64,000 nt of DNA from Diploscapter coronatus (GCA_964036155.1 OZ038423.1:77081249-77145248); one strand, 5' to 3'. Shown: positions 24,820 to 38,900, counted from the stretch's first letter. Notes: generated from the sequence alone by a model not told the origin. Translations and numbers: made by a program.

Positions 24820-27800
24820 TGCGTCTGCTCACTGACCACCACCAGTCATTTACACTGCCAGTCAGTCAATCGGTGCTCGAGATATCGATCTTCCAGTTTG
24901 CTCGAGAAATCGATATCCCCGCGTTTGTTTGCAGCGTAGTCAAAAACGAATCAAGTCAGTGTTATGTTGTGTCGAGCGAGAGAAGAAGCTTCGAGCCCAC
25001 GGACAGTCTCCGAAAGTGGAGAGACGGTCGCCTGAAATGACCTATATTTGATGTGACGCACAAAGAACGATCAGAGTGGTTTGAGAGAAAATGCGAATCA
25101 AATCGGAACATTTCTAAAAGCAAGGAAACTCATGAAACAGCGGTGTATACGAATAAAGCATTCGAATGTTGCAATGCGCATCCAGTTTGATTTGCTGAGT
25201 TGCATATTATGGAACGAAGAGATAAGCTATCAATAGTAGAGAAATGGAACAGAACAGCCGGACGGCCTATGAAACTGTTTATAAGCAGATAGCAATTATC
25301 AGAGCTAAAGGAATGAGTACATGTAGTTGCAATTCAAGGTTTCAAAGTTGAAGTTTGATCTTCAGAAGAAACGAGTTATAATTCAAGAGTCGATATGGAG
25401 AACTGGCTGAGGATAATGCGTATTCAAAGAATTTCTGTCAAGAAGCAAAAACTACGGGCAGGTTTCGAAAATTGTGTGGCGCGCACGATTAGGATGTGTT
25501 CTCAATTTTGAAACCCCGCCTTTGCACAAACAGAAGCGTTCCGTTCGGTCGTTCGTTCGTTCGTTTTTCGTCTTCGACTATCTACTCTGCGTCTCTGGTC
25601 TTCGTCATTTCCACGAGTGCCTTACGCGTTCGTCCATCTCATTCTATTTTTTCAAGGTAAATTTGCAGATTGAGAGAGAAGGGGGCGTGGTTTCGTAAAG
25701 CGAAGGAAGGAAAGAAGGGAGAAGAGCGACGACGACCCCCAGGAGTTTTTCGCCTTCTCTTGCTACGTCTCTCGCTGCTATTCTGCTGTTCTTTCTCATC
25801 CCAGGCGGTATTTCATAGATTTGTCGGGTTTTTTTTTTGCGACTACACGCAAAGACTCGCCATGAGAAGGAATGGGCCTGCAAAAATAGACCTGGGGGAG
25901 AGAGCGGAATGGAAAAGGGAAGAATAGGTGGACCGAGGAAGAGCAGGAGGCTTCGTAGCGTGTTGCAGCTTCGCGAACGAACACCTCTCCTCATAATGAC
26001 TCTATCTCTGATACTCTCAATTCGATGAGCTGTTTTATCGTTGCCTGCAATTTCATGTGCTATTTCCCTGCCTCGCCATCTCTGCGGTCTCTCGCTTTGC
26101 CTGCCTCTTTCTGCCTGCTCACTGCTTTGTGTTTCTTGCTCGAGGCCCAGTCGTATCGCTCAGTGCCAGTCGCCTGCCCCAGGGTAAAACAACTGCAAGC
26201 GTGAAAAACAGGCAGGGAGAACGGAGAGAAGAGGGAAAAATAGCCGAACGCCTCTTTTTGCACACGCGGGCTGTTTCTCGGTGTTCGTCCACTACTTCTA
26301 CATGCCTCTGACCCACTCTGCCGCAGGCACGAACACGAACCTCTTCCCTTCCTTCATTCTTTCTCTTCGTAAACAATAAATATTCCCTTCCAGGAGCAAA
26401 ACAAGAACAATTGACTATTGTCGAAGCGTTCCAACGAAGAAAAATGACATTCTACAAGACTTTGAAAGGGGAATTTAATTGAATACAAAATTAGATAAAC
26501 TTTCAGCGAATAAAATGAAACATCAAAGGGATAAATGATTCATCAAAACGAATGAAATTAATGGAATAAAAAACGAAAGAAAAATAGCGATTCATAAAAA
26601 AAAAAACTTTCAAAATAATAATTACGAATAATTATTCCGATAAGTGGAACGAGGGGTGTATATTTTGGTCAAAAATGGAATATTTCATTATCTTTAGTTC
26701 TTTTTTTTTATAATAGTAAGCGATTATGTATTTACATTAGTGATGAAGTAAAAATTTGAAAGATTCAAATCAAATTTGGATTCCAATAAATTCGGAATCG
26801 GGATGCAAATTGACCGAAAGCTAAAGCATCGAAATTAAAGTTGATCTAAGAAATTTCGATATAAAACAGTATCAGCGAGCTTAATTTTCATATAAAATCT
26901 CAGATAATACCGACATTGCCCACAATTCGACTATCAACGCTAAATGTTTTGTTTTGAGTCAAGATATGCAACTTTTCTTTGCAAAAATTCGATTATAAAA
27001 TAGTGTAGCTTCGAAAGTTGTCACGCGTCGAATTGCAATTATTCCTGGTAGAGCTAAAATCATGATGGAATACTTTTCTAAACTAATTTCAAAATTCTTA
27101 TTTCTAAAACTTTATCACCAAACATATCAAAATTGTATTTCTCCGCTTTATTCATCGGCTTCAATTTTTAATCCCGAATGGAACGCCCGGTTTTCCGTCT
27201 AAATGCGGCCTATCCCCTAGGCAAATCCCCGACTTGTTTAATCTCAAATATCGCTTCTTAGAAAGTGATAAGACAAGATTAGACTGAAGTACATAGAGTG
27301 TTTCTGAGAACAAAGTCAAAAATCACAAAATACTTCGAATTTGACATTTAAAAGGCAACGAACGGACGTTTTTCATCCAATATTAATCGCAAAAACAAGT
27401 GAAATGCGATAAAATGATGCTATGCAAAAACTGGTGGATAAACATCTGCACTCGAAAGATTAAAGCTTATTTTTGGAATTTTCTGGACAAGTGGGGATTT
27501 AGAGGCTTTCAATAGAATTACTCAGGCCATATTAAATGAGTAAATATCTGAATACCATAATCTCGAGATAAAAATTAATCTATTGAAATTCTACATTCTC
27601 GACAAAGTTCGAAAAATTAGTGGAACGAGTTATGTTTAGGAGAGAGGATATTTTAATAAAATTCCGTATGAGGCATGTAAAAACATTTAAAATGCCGATT
27701 TTGAAATTTCAAACAAGAATGGACGAAAGTAACATTTCAGAAATTTCCGAAACAAACCGAAATTCTTCCCTACTGAATTTTACCAAAATTGTGCAAACGA

Positions 27801-30800
27801 TCAAATTCGAAAGAGCTTCTTTGAGAAGATCATAAAGCTAGTACGCATATCTACAATAAATATTCAGACAGTCGGAATTGGCAACCTGCAAATGATGAAA
27901 TATCGTATTTTAGAGAGTAAGAGAAGGGAGGAATAGTATGGGAAAAGACCATTCCGTCATTTACAGATTGTTTGCGCTCTCCTTGTAAACTCTCAAAACC
28001 TGTGTAAATTGTTCGAAAGAAATAAAAAAAATACGGAAAAATGATACTAATTATTTCAAGTACATTTTCAGACTTCGAAAGTGAAATGGTAGAATGTTCC
28101 ATTGCGGTGACCTTGCCGCCTCGCAGGTCAATAAAACTTGCGGAAAAATGCACGATTTTCTCAAATTAGACCATATATTGGAAAAGGAAGCAGTATAATC
28201 TCGAGATAAATCACATCGAGAAAATAAATTGAAGTTTCGTGTGCATGAAAGTGACATTTACGAATTCTTATTTTCACACTAAACATTAAAGGATTGGGGA
28301 TGAAAAATTCCTAGAATAATGATATCGGTAAAGCGAAAAATATAATTTGCATGTAAATGAGGTGGTGGTTTACTACCTACAAAGAACGTATGATTCTGAA
28401 AGATAATAGGGGATATTAGAGAAAAAAAGACGGAAAATTCGAAAGAGCAAGAATCGAAATGACCTCTATGTTTGGGCAGATTTAGGCGGTCAGAGTCAGT
28501 GTGTGGTGTGAGGCCATAGGAGGGAACGTTTTTTCGAGCAAAGCAGTGAAACGCTGAAAAAATGGGAAGACGCGCGGGGGGAACCAAAGAGGAATGGTGA
28601 AATAGTCAAGCGGCTCGGAGAGACGACAGACACACGGCAAACTGAACGCCTCTCTTCCTCCTCTCCCTCCTCACTGCATGTCCTCTCTTTCCTTTCTCAC
28701 TGCCCCTATCGCTCTGTCAGCAAAAAAAAGCGCAAGCGTCCTCTACCACGGAAGAAGAGGAGAACATAAAAAAAAGCGAATGAAATAGTTTGACAACTGG
28801 GAGATAGCAGAGAAATAGTGCCGAAGAATGGCAGGCTAAACATCGTCTGGCATGGAGTGTGGCACAAAAAACGAGAACTGAAAATTTGACTCGATTCGAC
28901 AATCGTGATTTTTTCCAAGTCTATAGGGTTTTGTGAAATAATTGTAGTCTACGTTTTAATTTTTCGAAGATAGAAAAAGTCTAACAAATAGAGTCGAAAG
29001 TCTTGCCTTTTTTGAGCACAACAGAATTCAAGAAAATGTTCAAAATACATACTGGCAATGATTAACAAAATCGTATGAAATTTCAAGAAAAAAGCAGGAA
29101 ACGCTCTGCTACAAAATGAAGATTTCATAGATCAATCAAAAAATAAATTAAAAATTGATAAATGAATAGATAACTAGAGACTGCAAACTCCTTCCCCTGG
29201 CATTTTTCATTCCTATTCAGAAAGTGGCCATTTGAGACCCAAAAATGGGAAGCAAATACTCTTCATAGTTGCTGTTCACGAAAGATCGCCATCAGAATCG
29301 ACGAACCCCGCATGAAAATAGTCGTCCATCAAAAATACTCACAGGAAGTGGGCGTCCGCAGGCGCTCGTGGGGTTTTATACCACAAGTCGTGTTCATTTT
29401 GTTAGTTGATTGTAGCAGCACCTTTCAATCAAAAACTGTTTTTATTTTATTTTTTCTTCACGAATGTCTTAGTCATATCGTATTTGATTATTTCGAGTAG
29501 AAAATTTTAGAGAACTCTAAACTATGCAAAACCATTTGCGGTTCCTATAGATAGCCATTGGAGTAATTCAAGTAAACATCGAAAATAAAATCTCTGAAGC
29601 TTCGAAAGCACACAAATTGAAATTGAACTCAGCATGAGGCCAAATTTCACGGCACATATGGTTCAATCTCAGTTCGATTGATTCGCGCTTTTCTATAGAC
29701 GGAGGCTGAATTGCGCGAAAGTCATGTAAAAGTGGGGAAAAAGGAAAAGAAGAAAAGATGGGAACAGAAGATTTCGGCCGAGAAGCAGTAGAAGCAGAAA
29801 ACACTCAGCTTTCCCGACTTCGTCTCGAATGCGACGCGACAGATATTGGTTGCGAATTGCAGACAGGCAGACTGGCAGAGGGGATGGAGAAAATTCGCTT
29901 AGCCCTTCAATGAATGAATGAAAAACCAAAAGATGTATCTCCATTCGATTTTCGCCTCCGGTCATCTCCACACAGGCAAAGAGGAGTGTCGCAGAAATGT
30001 GTCAAAACGGGTACAGGTCGCGCAACAGCTAACCACCACCAATCAAGCAGCAAATCGATTCTTGGCCGACTAATTAGTCGCCCAGAATTTAGTCTATCTT
30101 TAAATTTTTATGTCACATTCTATGAAGAAAGTTGGTCTTCATTGTTGAGCTCGTTAAAAATCGCCAAAATCGATCCGAACTTTAGTAAGAACGGAAAATT
30201 ATAGAGGATGTGAGGCAAAGCAGCATTTTCTATGGAAAAGTTGCTACATAGAGAGACCAGGACAAAAAGACAGGTTTAAGCATTTTCTAAGTATGATATT
30301 CACGTTTTTACTTGTTTGCCAAAACAGTGTCTAATAAAGTAATTCTTTTAAGAAATTATCTCATTGGTTTCTTCCTTCTAATCATACCACCATTTTTCTG
30401 GGTGCTATCACGTGATTCTCGATTCGAAATAGCATCAATTCCTAATCACACTTCTAGAAATATCCCCTTTTTTATATTCCTTCGCTAATGTGACGGATAT
30501 CTGAGCTGATAAGCGTCGAATTAGCGGATGAGTGGGTGATACGACCGTTTCGTTAAACCACCTTTTTCGACTTTGGAGATAATCTCCATTCCCCTTATTT
30601 AGACTTGTAATCGGGTGTGGTCAAATGAAAATGACAAGATAGACAACGAGAACTATAGATGTTACAGTCCTTCAAAAAAATTTGGATTTATAAAATCGAC
30701 TAATTTATTCTCTTCGATTTTTACAATCCCGTCAATATAGACAGCATTTCTAATTATTTCGAGTATTTCCTTATAGCTAAAATGGACTAAAAATCGAAAG

Positions 30801-30924
30801 AGTTATTTTAAATTGTGTTTTATTGTTGAAGAGTGAAATTTTGAGCAAGATCTAGGTTGGAATAATGATTGACCGAATCATTGAGTGGATTACAATTGGA
30901 CTGCCTGTCCAGAAGATTGGCCAT
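24820..30924. other. gene-poor region, about 6 kb, upstream of daf-12
   Basis: I find no exon chain with protein family support on either strand. The region has several pyrimidine- or purine-rich tracts (about 25500-26350 and 28600-28700) and a short GTTC tandem run near 25545-25566. It probably holds the distal daf-12 promoter and untranslated exons. ORFs of 60 to 116 codons here overlap one another on both strands and show no domains. Confidence 0.5.
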
Positions 30925-33900
30925 CTAGCAGCGGAGTACAGACAGAGACGTGGCGTAGCTGTGTTGGTCGACGTCCGCGATGCGCAGTTGACGAAATCGC
31001 GGAGTCACGTGCAACTGAATAATAAATTCTCATTTAGATTCTCAGGACTATTATCTTCATCTATAAATCCTCGGAGAAATAATACAAAAATTCGACTTTA
31101 TCTTTCCGGAGAAAACTGGAATTCCTATTGAATCTTAAAAAAAAAACAAACAAATAAAGAACAACATTTAGAGGAAGATTGATGAAGTTCGACTTTTTCA
31201 CAACATCTTCATTTTTTAAAGAAAATTTCAAAATGCCGACCTGATAAACGACGATGTCTCCATTGTTGGTGATCTCGAGCGTGGCGCCCATGTTGATTGC
31301 TCTGGGCAGTTTGCCTTTGTAGCCTGGCGCAGAGAACAGCGTCACCAGCCGACCTTCAACCCATATCGCGTAGCCGTCCAGAGGCGCCTGCAACAATTCT
31401 TCAAAAAATAATTAAATAGGGTTTATTCATCATTAAAATTTTGTATAAACTGTGCTATAAGAAAAAGACGGATAAAATTGTACTGTTTTCTCCAACACTA
31501 ACTAAATCCGATAATAATAAGTTCAAATGCTGATAGTGAGAAAATGCAGCGTGCTGAAAATCTTTAAAATGTAAGATTTGCAATGAACTGATTGAGTTCC
31601 AATATTTTCATGGGAAATTTCAAAATTCTTCAGACTTGCGAAATATATGAGAATTATTAGCGATTGCATAAAACTCGGCCACCTGATGTCCACGAATGAT
31701 CATGTCGACACCCAGCTCGTCGCAAGCCTTCCGCACCGCTTCTGCTGAGAATAGCTGACCCACGCCTTGCTTCGGATCGCTGCAAAATACGAAATGTTTG
31801 ACAACCTGGAACCGCATGACCTCATGACATGCGAAGTAGTGTATGGTTAGGAGAGGATATATGACGGTAGGCTCTTTTCCTAGATTATTTCACATGTCAT
31901 GAGATTGTGCGTGTCATGTGATTTCCAAGTTGCCAAATTTTCAAATACTTTGCGAATTCGGAAAGAAAGTTTTAAATTTCAGCAAGTTAATGTAAAATTG
32001 CAAAGTTTAATGTTTCAATGAATTCTCCATCCTTTTCGTTCAGCTTTTCTCATTGGGTGCGGCAAACTTTCCCCAATTTTATATCATTTTATCAAAGGAA
32101 AAAAGTTTATTCAAAATCTAACCGTTCGAAATTAGGCATGTAGAGCGAGTTCTTCATGTTGGTGTTCGGGTCAGACCAAACCTAAAAATGTTAGGGATAA
32201 AAATTAGCGTTAGAGCCTACGATAGGAACTTCAGATAATTTTCCAGATTAAAATCTTTCTCGACTTTTGAATGATAATCATAGGTACTTTTCCTGATAAA
32301 TTACTTTTTAGTTATATTTCCCCATGATTATCAGTCCAGAAGATTGACTTTTTGCTTCTCTAAACATACCAAATCGCAAGCCAGCGTGTCGTTCTGAAAT
32401 GAACAAATGCGATTTCCCTTATTTTCTTCTAAACTAAGAGGAAAAAATCACTAACACTCTAGACCAAAATAGAGCAGAACATATTTCGACAAAAATTATA
32501 AAAGTAAAGGTAAAATGTACCTTGAAATAGTCGATGGGTCGTTCAATCTGGCGTATGTCCTGAAAACTTATCCTTTTATCATTCTTATAAAAGCTGTGTC
32601 AAAAAGTTTGGGATCTTCACAAATTCAGAAATCCTTTTTCGAGCATATGAAAAATTAGGAAACTTCGTCTCTACTTTCTTTGAAGTGTCTTTATTGCAAA
32701 AAGAGATTTTAACCAATTTCTATATTGATGGAAAGCTAATATTACAGCATTTCACAAACTTCCAGCATTCTATTTATGGATAAAACCCAATCCAAATAGT
32801 TGAGTCAAAGAAATGAAAGCTCTAAAGTTTCGAAAATGAAAGGAAAGTAACCTCGAGCGATTTGAGCTTGGGGCTAAGACCACCGTGCATTCCAAGAATT
32901 CGACCGCCAATGACGATGGCCAGGGGCAGGTAGTTGAAGCACTGCTTGTAGTAGTCGTACAACATGTCCGCTGCAAATCGAACTAGAACTCTAATGCAAT
33001 TACATTAATCCTCAGTGTGAAAATTTATAACGGGTCTGGATCAAAATGATAGGCCAAAAGCCGAAACCTAGAGACAAAAATGATACTTCTCGCATTAGAA
33101 TATAATTTTAATGGTTTAGGCCGCCGACATTCTCACTCTATTTCTTCCAATTGATGAATCTATAAAAGAAGAAGTGTCGCTGAAAAGTTTGATTCTCATA
33201 CTCCTTTCTAATATCTCATAAGCAATTTTTCGAAAAAGTGAAAAATTCGGGCGAGGGAGATTTATACCAAACATTACGAGGAAAGCTCTTCGAATTTTGA
33301 TACAAGTCGCCCCAACTCAAAGCCCATGAACTTACATGGATATCTGGCGATGGTCTCGTTGTAGAAGGAATAGGCCTTGTTGAGTCCCTTCTCCTCGTGA
33401 TTGCCTCTGATCACGAATACATTCGACGTGAACACCAACTGAAGCTCATGGCACATTTCTTTTGAATCGCGACGAATGCGAGAAAGTGGAATAACTTCAA
33501 GAAAAGATGAAGTCATCTTGCTTTGTAAATAATGAAATTGATTTTTTTTCACTCTTATTGTTTTAATTTTCACTTTTTTCAATTTTTCCTTTTTGACAAT
33601 CAGTTTCATCATCTTAAAAATTGTGTAAAAATTCAAGTTCACCTTGAGACACATGATCAACGCGAAAACCTCCATGCCATGGCTACCGCGATCCACAAAA
33701 TCTCCAAGGAAAACGCACATGAAAATTATTCATACTAATTTTGTCTATCGAGACTTCTAGATTTTGTAAAGTTTAGAATAATTACAGGGTCTAGTAGGTG
33801 GAGATAATCTTCTTCTGGACTATTCAGGAAAAAATTAAGAAGAGAAGAGGAAGAAAATAACGATGATACTATTCTCACGTAAGTAGTAGTTTTCAATGCT

Positions 33901-36444
33901 TGCCAACTTCTTCGCAAAGTTTCCGTATTTTCTATAATTCTAGAAAATTACCTCCTTTTATTTGGCCATCCGTGTAAGTTTAACCAACGCAATAAATCCG
34001 AAAACTGACCGTGAATGTCACCATATACAATTATTGGGGCGGGCACCTAAAGACAGAAATAGTCGAAATTTGACTTGAATTATTCAAAATCCATTCTTGC
34101 AGGAAACACAAAATACCATCAAAAGCAGACATGCATGTTCAATATCTGCAAATTCTAGGAGGTAAAGATAAGATGTCAATATATATAAAAGTGAGTAATT
34201 TAATCATTAACAGTACAGAGGTGAACAAAAGTTTAAACTCGTATCTGTCTTCATCATTTCTAAATATTTCTATTTTCAAAAGAAAAAATCATACCTCCAA
34301 AAGACTGGGTTCGCTTTTGAGCAGTTCGGAGGCATCGACGAGGACGGATTTGAGCAGGGAGGGCTCGAACCTGAACTCCTTGGGTCCGTTTTCGATCATT
34401 CTGATGAGCAGTTTCTTGGCCGCCGGCAGGTTGTATTTATCCAAGTTCCGAAGCTTCGACGACTTCAGCAGATTCGGCAGACTCCAACCGATTTCTGAAA
34501 TGAAGTTTCCTCGTCTCAGCATGCCCAATGCCGATCGGCTAACCACTGGTAGGGCAGTGAAAAAGAAACCGCTCAGTACCAGTATGTGCTACCGATTGAT
34601 AATGATTTTTTAAAGTATTCTTTCTAGTTGTAAATTTTATGTTAGTCCTTTCTATGAGATCATTTTCTCAAAACTACAACTCACTGGGTTCGTCGCTGGG
34701 AGAAATACTGCCAGAGCTCTCGTCAGCCAGAGTAATCGTGTCGGAAGTGCCGAAAGTGACGACTTTGACGATGCGCGGGGCCTCCTCCAGACGGTCCACT
34801 CGATCCACGCTCCATTCGCTCTTGCGGATTATGTCGCTGCAATTTTACGAATTAAAAAGGAAACTTGAAAATATTTATACTTTTTCCCAATTTCGAACAA
34901 GACTCAGAAGACATTTCTATCCTTTTTTCCCGAAAACACAAGCAGAACATTGAAATTAAAAATGCGAGAACCAGAAACGTAAATTTCATTGTTGTTGTAT
35001 CGTGGTGTTTTGGTAAGTTGCTAAAATTAGCATCAACAGTCGTTATTGAACTTATAACTGAATTGTGAATTAGAGTTAGCACATCTATATACATTATGGC
35101 ATCTACAAATCATCGAAATTTGAAATTTCGACAAAATGCAAAGATTTTTTTTTTTGTATATTTTATAAAATTTTGCATTCGCATCTGGACGTCCATCCAT
35201 GTAAAAATCAGACCCGCTCCTGGCACATAACCGGGAAAAATGAAAACCCGACCCGTAGATGTTGATGGTTGCTTGCAGCTTTGATTACAAAGAAGATCTT
35301 AGCCTACTTGATCAATTGTGACTGAACTGCAGGGCTCATGGTGGGTTCGATGTGGTCGCCGACTCGATCGTCGTGGTCGACTTTGTAGACCTTGGGAGGC
35401 TCGACCACGCGGACAGAGTCCTCGAGAGTGGTCGCCTCAAACTCGTTCCGATCGATCGATTTCACAGAGTACAGCTGCTCATCGGCCGGAGGGCTAAATT
35501 AGCTAAATTCTCCTTCTTCAAGAATGTCTATAATTTTACTTTCAACAAAATTAGAAATTAATAAAATATTTTTCGAGAAGAGCCACGAGGAAATTTATTT
35601 CCGCCCATTTACCGTTACCTCTATTATATAATTTTGGTCTCCAAGTTAGTTTTGAGTATTGTGAAGGTTTTCATGAAAATCTGAGTAAACTTTTGTTAGA
35701 GAGCGCAAACTGTTTCCTTGCAAAACACCGCATGTCATCAAGTGGTAGTGTGAGATCTCAAAAATAGGAAACGAGTCATGTTCAGACTGCGAAGACAGAA
35801 AAAAGCCTAATCTCGATCGATGATAAATCCCACGGAACTGGACTGATCTGTGCCAAAACTCAGTTACATTTCTACGGATACTTTGACACCACATTTGACC
35901 AATTGAGGTGCAATTTCGGAAACCATTTGCGCCCTCTATCTTCGGCCCACCTGGGCACAGTCGCAGTGTCGCTGGCCTCTGCACTACCAGCCCTCCTCGA
36001 CTCCTTCACATGTCTGTAGCTAGTCGTGTTCTGCAGCTGTCGCCGTCGCCAATACCAAAACAGGACCAGAGCGCCGCCCAGTATCAGCAACACGCCGATC
36101 ACCACGCAGCCAACGATGATCCAGGTCGTCGCTGAAAACAAAAAATTTTGGAATCAAGAAAAGATAAGGAAAAACGAGAAAATTTCCTTCTTGAGATGTT
36201 GATAATAAAGTTCTATGAACATGTCATGAGGCAATTATTATATGTCGTGATATCGTGAGGACGTGTTCTGTAGTTAGGGATCGAGAAAAGACTGAAATTA
36301 AGGCGAAGTAATGAGAAAAGACATCTCACGACATCATGACATATAGCAATTATTTCACAATGGGATAGTTGGTTTGGTTCGGCCTGCACTTTTGCTCGAG
36401 TCATCTTCATCTGTTATTGACACGTCACTAGCCGTTGAACTCAT
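30925..36444 (-). CDS. PPP-family serine/threonine phosphatase with N-terminal transmembrane anchor
   Basis: The exon beginning at 36131 encodes a single hydrophobic segment (WIIVGCVVIGVLLILGGALV) followed by WYWRRRQ, a positive-inside stop-transfer that places the rest in the cytoplasm. Linker exons follow near 35500-35315 (SPPADEQLYSVKSIDRNEFE) and 34840-34690 (SEWSVDRVDRLEEAPRIVKV). The catalytic domain carries all PPP motifs in order: GDIHGQ near 34020, GDFVDRG near 33700, RGNHEE near 33410, HGGLSP near 32880, CDLVWSDP near 32190, MIIRGHQ near 31690, and LVTLFSAPGY near 31330. The C-terminal exon ends LRC-stop at 30925-30927. Overall it is closest to PP1-like enzymes, which use two metal ions to dephosphorylate Ser/Thr. 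The start at 36444 (MSSTASDVSITDEDD) is tentative because its donor is weak, and the junction before 34546 is unresolved. Confidence 0.85.
36231..36353. repeat. imperfect inverted repeat in the first intron of the phosphatase gene
   Basis: The arms 36231-36259 and 36325-36353 pair with about 6 mismatches in 29. The core CATGTCATGAG next to the left arm also occurs at 31893-31903 in another intron of the same gene, paired there with an inverted copy at 31821-31831. Confidence 0.5.
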
Positions 36445-36970
36445 CGCGCGGGTAATGACAATCGAGTAATACATAACACATTCCTCTATTCAAATATCGA
36501 AAACCGGCTATTCAAAAATTAAGAAATGAACCGGAAAATGTCGCACACGATTATTAAGCCCGTTCAAACTTAGTTGCAATGTAACTAAGTCTGAGCGAGC
36601 CCAAAGGAAACGATAATTCTCGATTTTTCATTCGACCATGGTCTTATGAACCTTATCCTTTCGAAACGTCCTACGTTTCGCTGATCGGTTTTAGCTAATT
36701 ATCTCGGTCAAAAATGATTTCCATTTTCTTTTTTCATTAATATCTCAACTACGTCAAATTTGATAATTTGAAGTAATAAATTGTTGGAAATCATGAATTT
36801 TGCAAAACCTTTGTGGTCCCTACCATTACTCTTTTCTTATCCGTTTTGTTCGCGCTCTATGTCTATGCTACTTGTTTGCGCGCCAAATGCGCTCTATTCA
36901 AAACGCCTTTCGATTTCTCTCAACTTTGGAGATTTTTTCGCGTTTTCGATCGAAAATTTCTGGATTTCAG
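36445..36970. other. divergent promoter region between phosphatase and coiled-coil genes
   Basis: This 526-base gap contains a short hairpin (stem AACTTAGTT/AACTAAGT near 36568-36592) and one copy of a 34-bp dispersed repeat (36645-36678). No coding sequence is supported: ORFs at 36781-37051 are open in all three frames but only the one starting at 36971 splices on. Confidence 0.4.
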
Positions 36971-38900
36971 ATGTCGACGTCGTACAGCTCGTTGATGGAT
37001 TCGATGATGAGCGATTTCAGGACGAAACTCGATAGAGTAAATAGTTTTTGAAAGAATAATTGAAAATTAGAATTTGTTCTCATTTTTAAAGAAATTTAAA
37101 GAGAAACTTTTTTCTTTTTATTTTTCTTGAGTTTAAAAAAATAGTAATTTCTTTCAGCTGACGGAGCTGCTGGCGACCGGTGAGGCCACGCAGATTCAGA
37201 TCCACGTCGAGACGTTGTAAGTTTGAGCACATTTTTTCTTATTTTTATTTTTTAAGAAAAGAATCATTTTCATTGGAATTCGCTTCTAAAAAATGACTTC
37301 CTTTGAAGTAAGAATAGGATTTCAGAAAGCTACAAATTAGAAATAGTAAATTTCAGCACGAAGCGATGCGGTCGAATCGCTCAGGAGAAACAGGCCAGGG
37401 ATCAGCTCAAGCACGGTAGCCTCGTTTTTCTTTTATTTATTTTTATTTTTTAATAAATTTTAAAATTTATTTCCCAAGTTTCGAAAGAAAATTGTTCATT
37501 AGTGTATATCTGGTTAGGTGTATTTTGATAGTTGGATGGCCAAAACACCCTTTTGTAGCAGTCCACACCCACTTTTAAGAGAGTAGGGGAAAAGTGAGCG
37601 TGGGTGCATTTTTGGAATACCCTTCGTCATTTAGTAGAATACCCTCTGTTCTCCGTCATATAGTAACTGCCGTGCAGTTGAAGTGACGGCATTTAACAAA
37701 TTCACTTAACTCGGACATACTTCCCATCAAGCCATGAAGTTCGTAAAATTCATTCATTTTTAAAAATAGAGTTAGAGGGGAAACGAGTAGGCTCTATAAG
37801 AGTGGTGATGATCTTCACTGAATCGGAAAATTCAGACAGACTGGCCTACTTGCAGACGAATGCCAGCAGACGGGCGGCAGACATCGCGGAGAGAAAGGCG
37901 GCCATCGCCGACAAGGCAGAACAGGCTGAGCAACTCGAGTGCAAGATCGCGGCTGAAACTGTGAGTTCCTGGAGATTAAAACAAATTTCAAAAACTAACA
38001 AAATAATAGCTTCCACAAGAAATTATTTGTGAAACGAGAACAAGTTTCAAGAAAGCCGACAACCGACCAATTTCGTAAAACGAAGGAAAAGCTGGATTTT
38101 TTCGACGAAAATCGTGCAAAAGTGAAGAAGATGATGAGAGACTTTTTTTTTTAGAAATCATGCAAATTTTGAGAATGAGAACACAGAATTCATGAAATCT
38201 ATGCAAAAATGCCGAATTGTTAGAATTTCAGAAAGAACGAAATTGTTTATGAAAAAGTCGCGCATTTTTGAAAATGGGCAACTTTTGCAGGTGCTGTGTG
38301 ACCTGATGACTGATGAGGAGAAGGCGGTCAGCCGCATGGTAGGCGCCTTCGACAATCTCATTCTCACCGGTGAGTCGTATCTCTATTTCAAAATACAGAG
38401 GGGAGATCGAGTTAACTAGACCAGTTAGTCTGAGGTCAAGTTAGGGGGTTTAGCACGGGCCCAGGTGTCAGTTGAAATGCACGAAAATGAGTGGAAATAA
38501 ATAGTGACCATGATAAACGCCCCAAGTGGTTGTGAAGGAACGAACGCACACCGCCCACCTGATTATCGATTTTCAAAAGATTTTTTTTTGCAAATTTCAC
38601 CCATATTAATTTGGAAATTGCATTAATTCATCAAATTCACACATTTTAAAAACACAGGTACGCTGGTCTGAAAAGTGCGTCATTTTGAGTATGAAAATAG
38701 ACTGAATTCCCGAAAATCCTTTTTGAAATGTTCCGTTTTTTTATATTTCGACGGAAAAAATGAACTTATTTGTCGTTTCAGACGAGGAGATCTCGCAGGA
38801 ACGGAAGCACTTGGACGCGCCGACGCCCGAGGAAGTCGCCCGCCAACGCAAACTTCGTCGATCCGACGTTTCGTTCTACTCGCCCGTCGCCAAGCGATAG
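36971..38900 (+). CDS. small coiled-coil protein, function unknown
   Basis: The ATG at 36971 follows a TTTCAG acceptor with no gap, a likely trans-splice site. Exon 1 (36971-37036) encodes MSTSYSSLMDSMMSDFRTKL. Later exons join with consistent phases: LTELLATGEATQIQIHVET (from 37158), TKRCGRIAQEKQARDQLKH, RLAYLQTNASRRAADIAERK (from 37839), VLCDLMTDEEKAVSRMVGAF, and DEEISQERKHLDAPTPEEVA, ending SPVAKR-stop at 38898-38900. The product is about 175 residues, almost wholly helical, rich in Ala, Glu, Lys and Arg, with a predicted coiled coil through the middle and a basic tail. GC content of the exons is clearly higher than of the flanks, supporting coding. I do not recognise a family; small kinetochore, BLOC or cytoskeletal adaptor subunits have this look, but nothing specific supports any of them. 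Confidence 0.75.

Noticed and set aside
25540..25566. GTTC tandem run as a CRISPR or minisatellite array
   Set aside because: Only about five units of four bases; a simple microsatellite.
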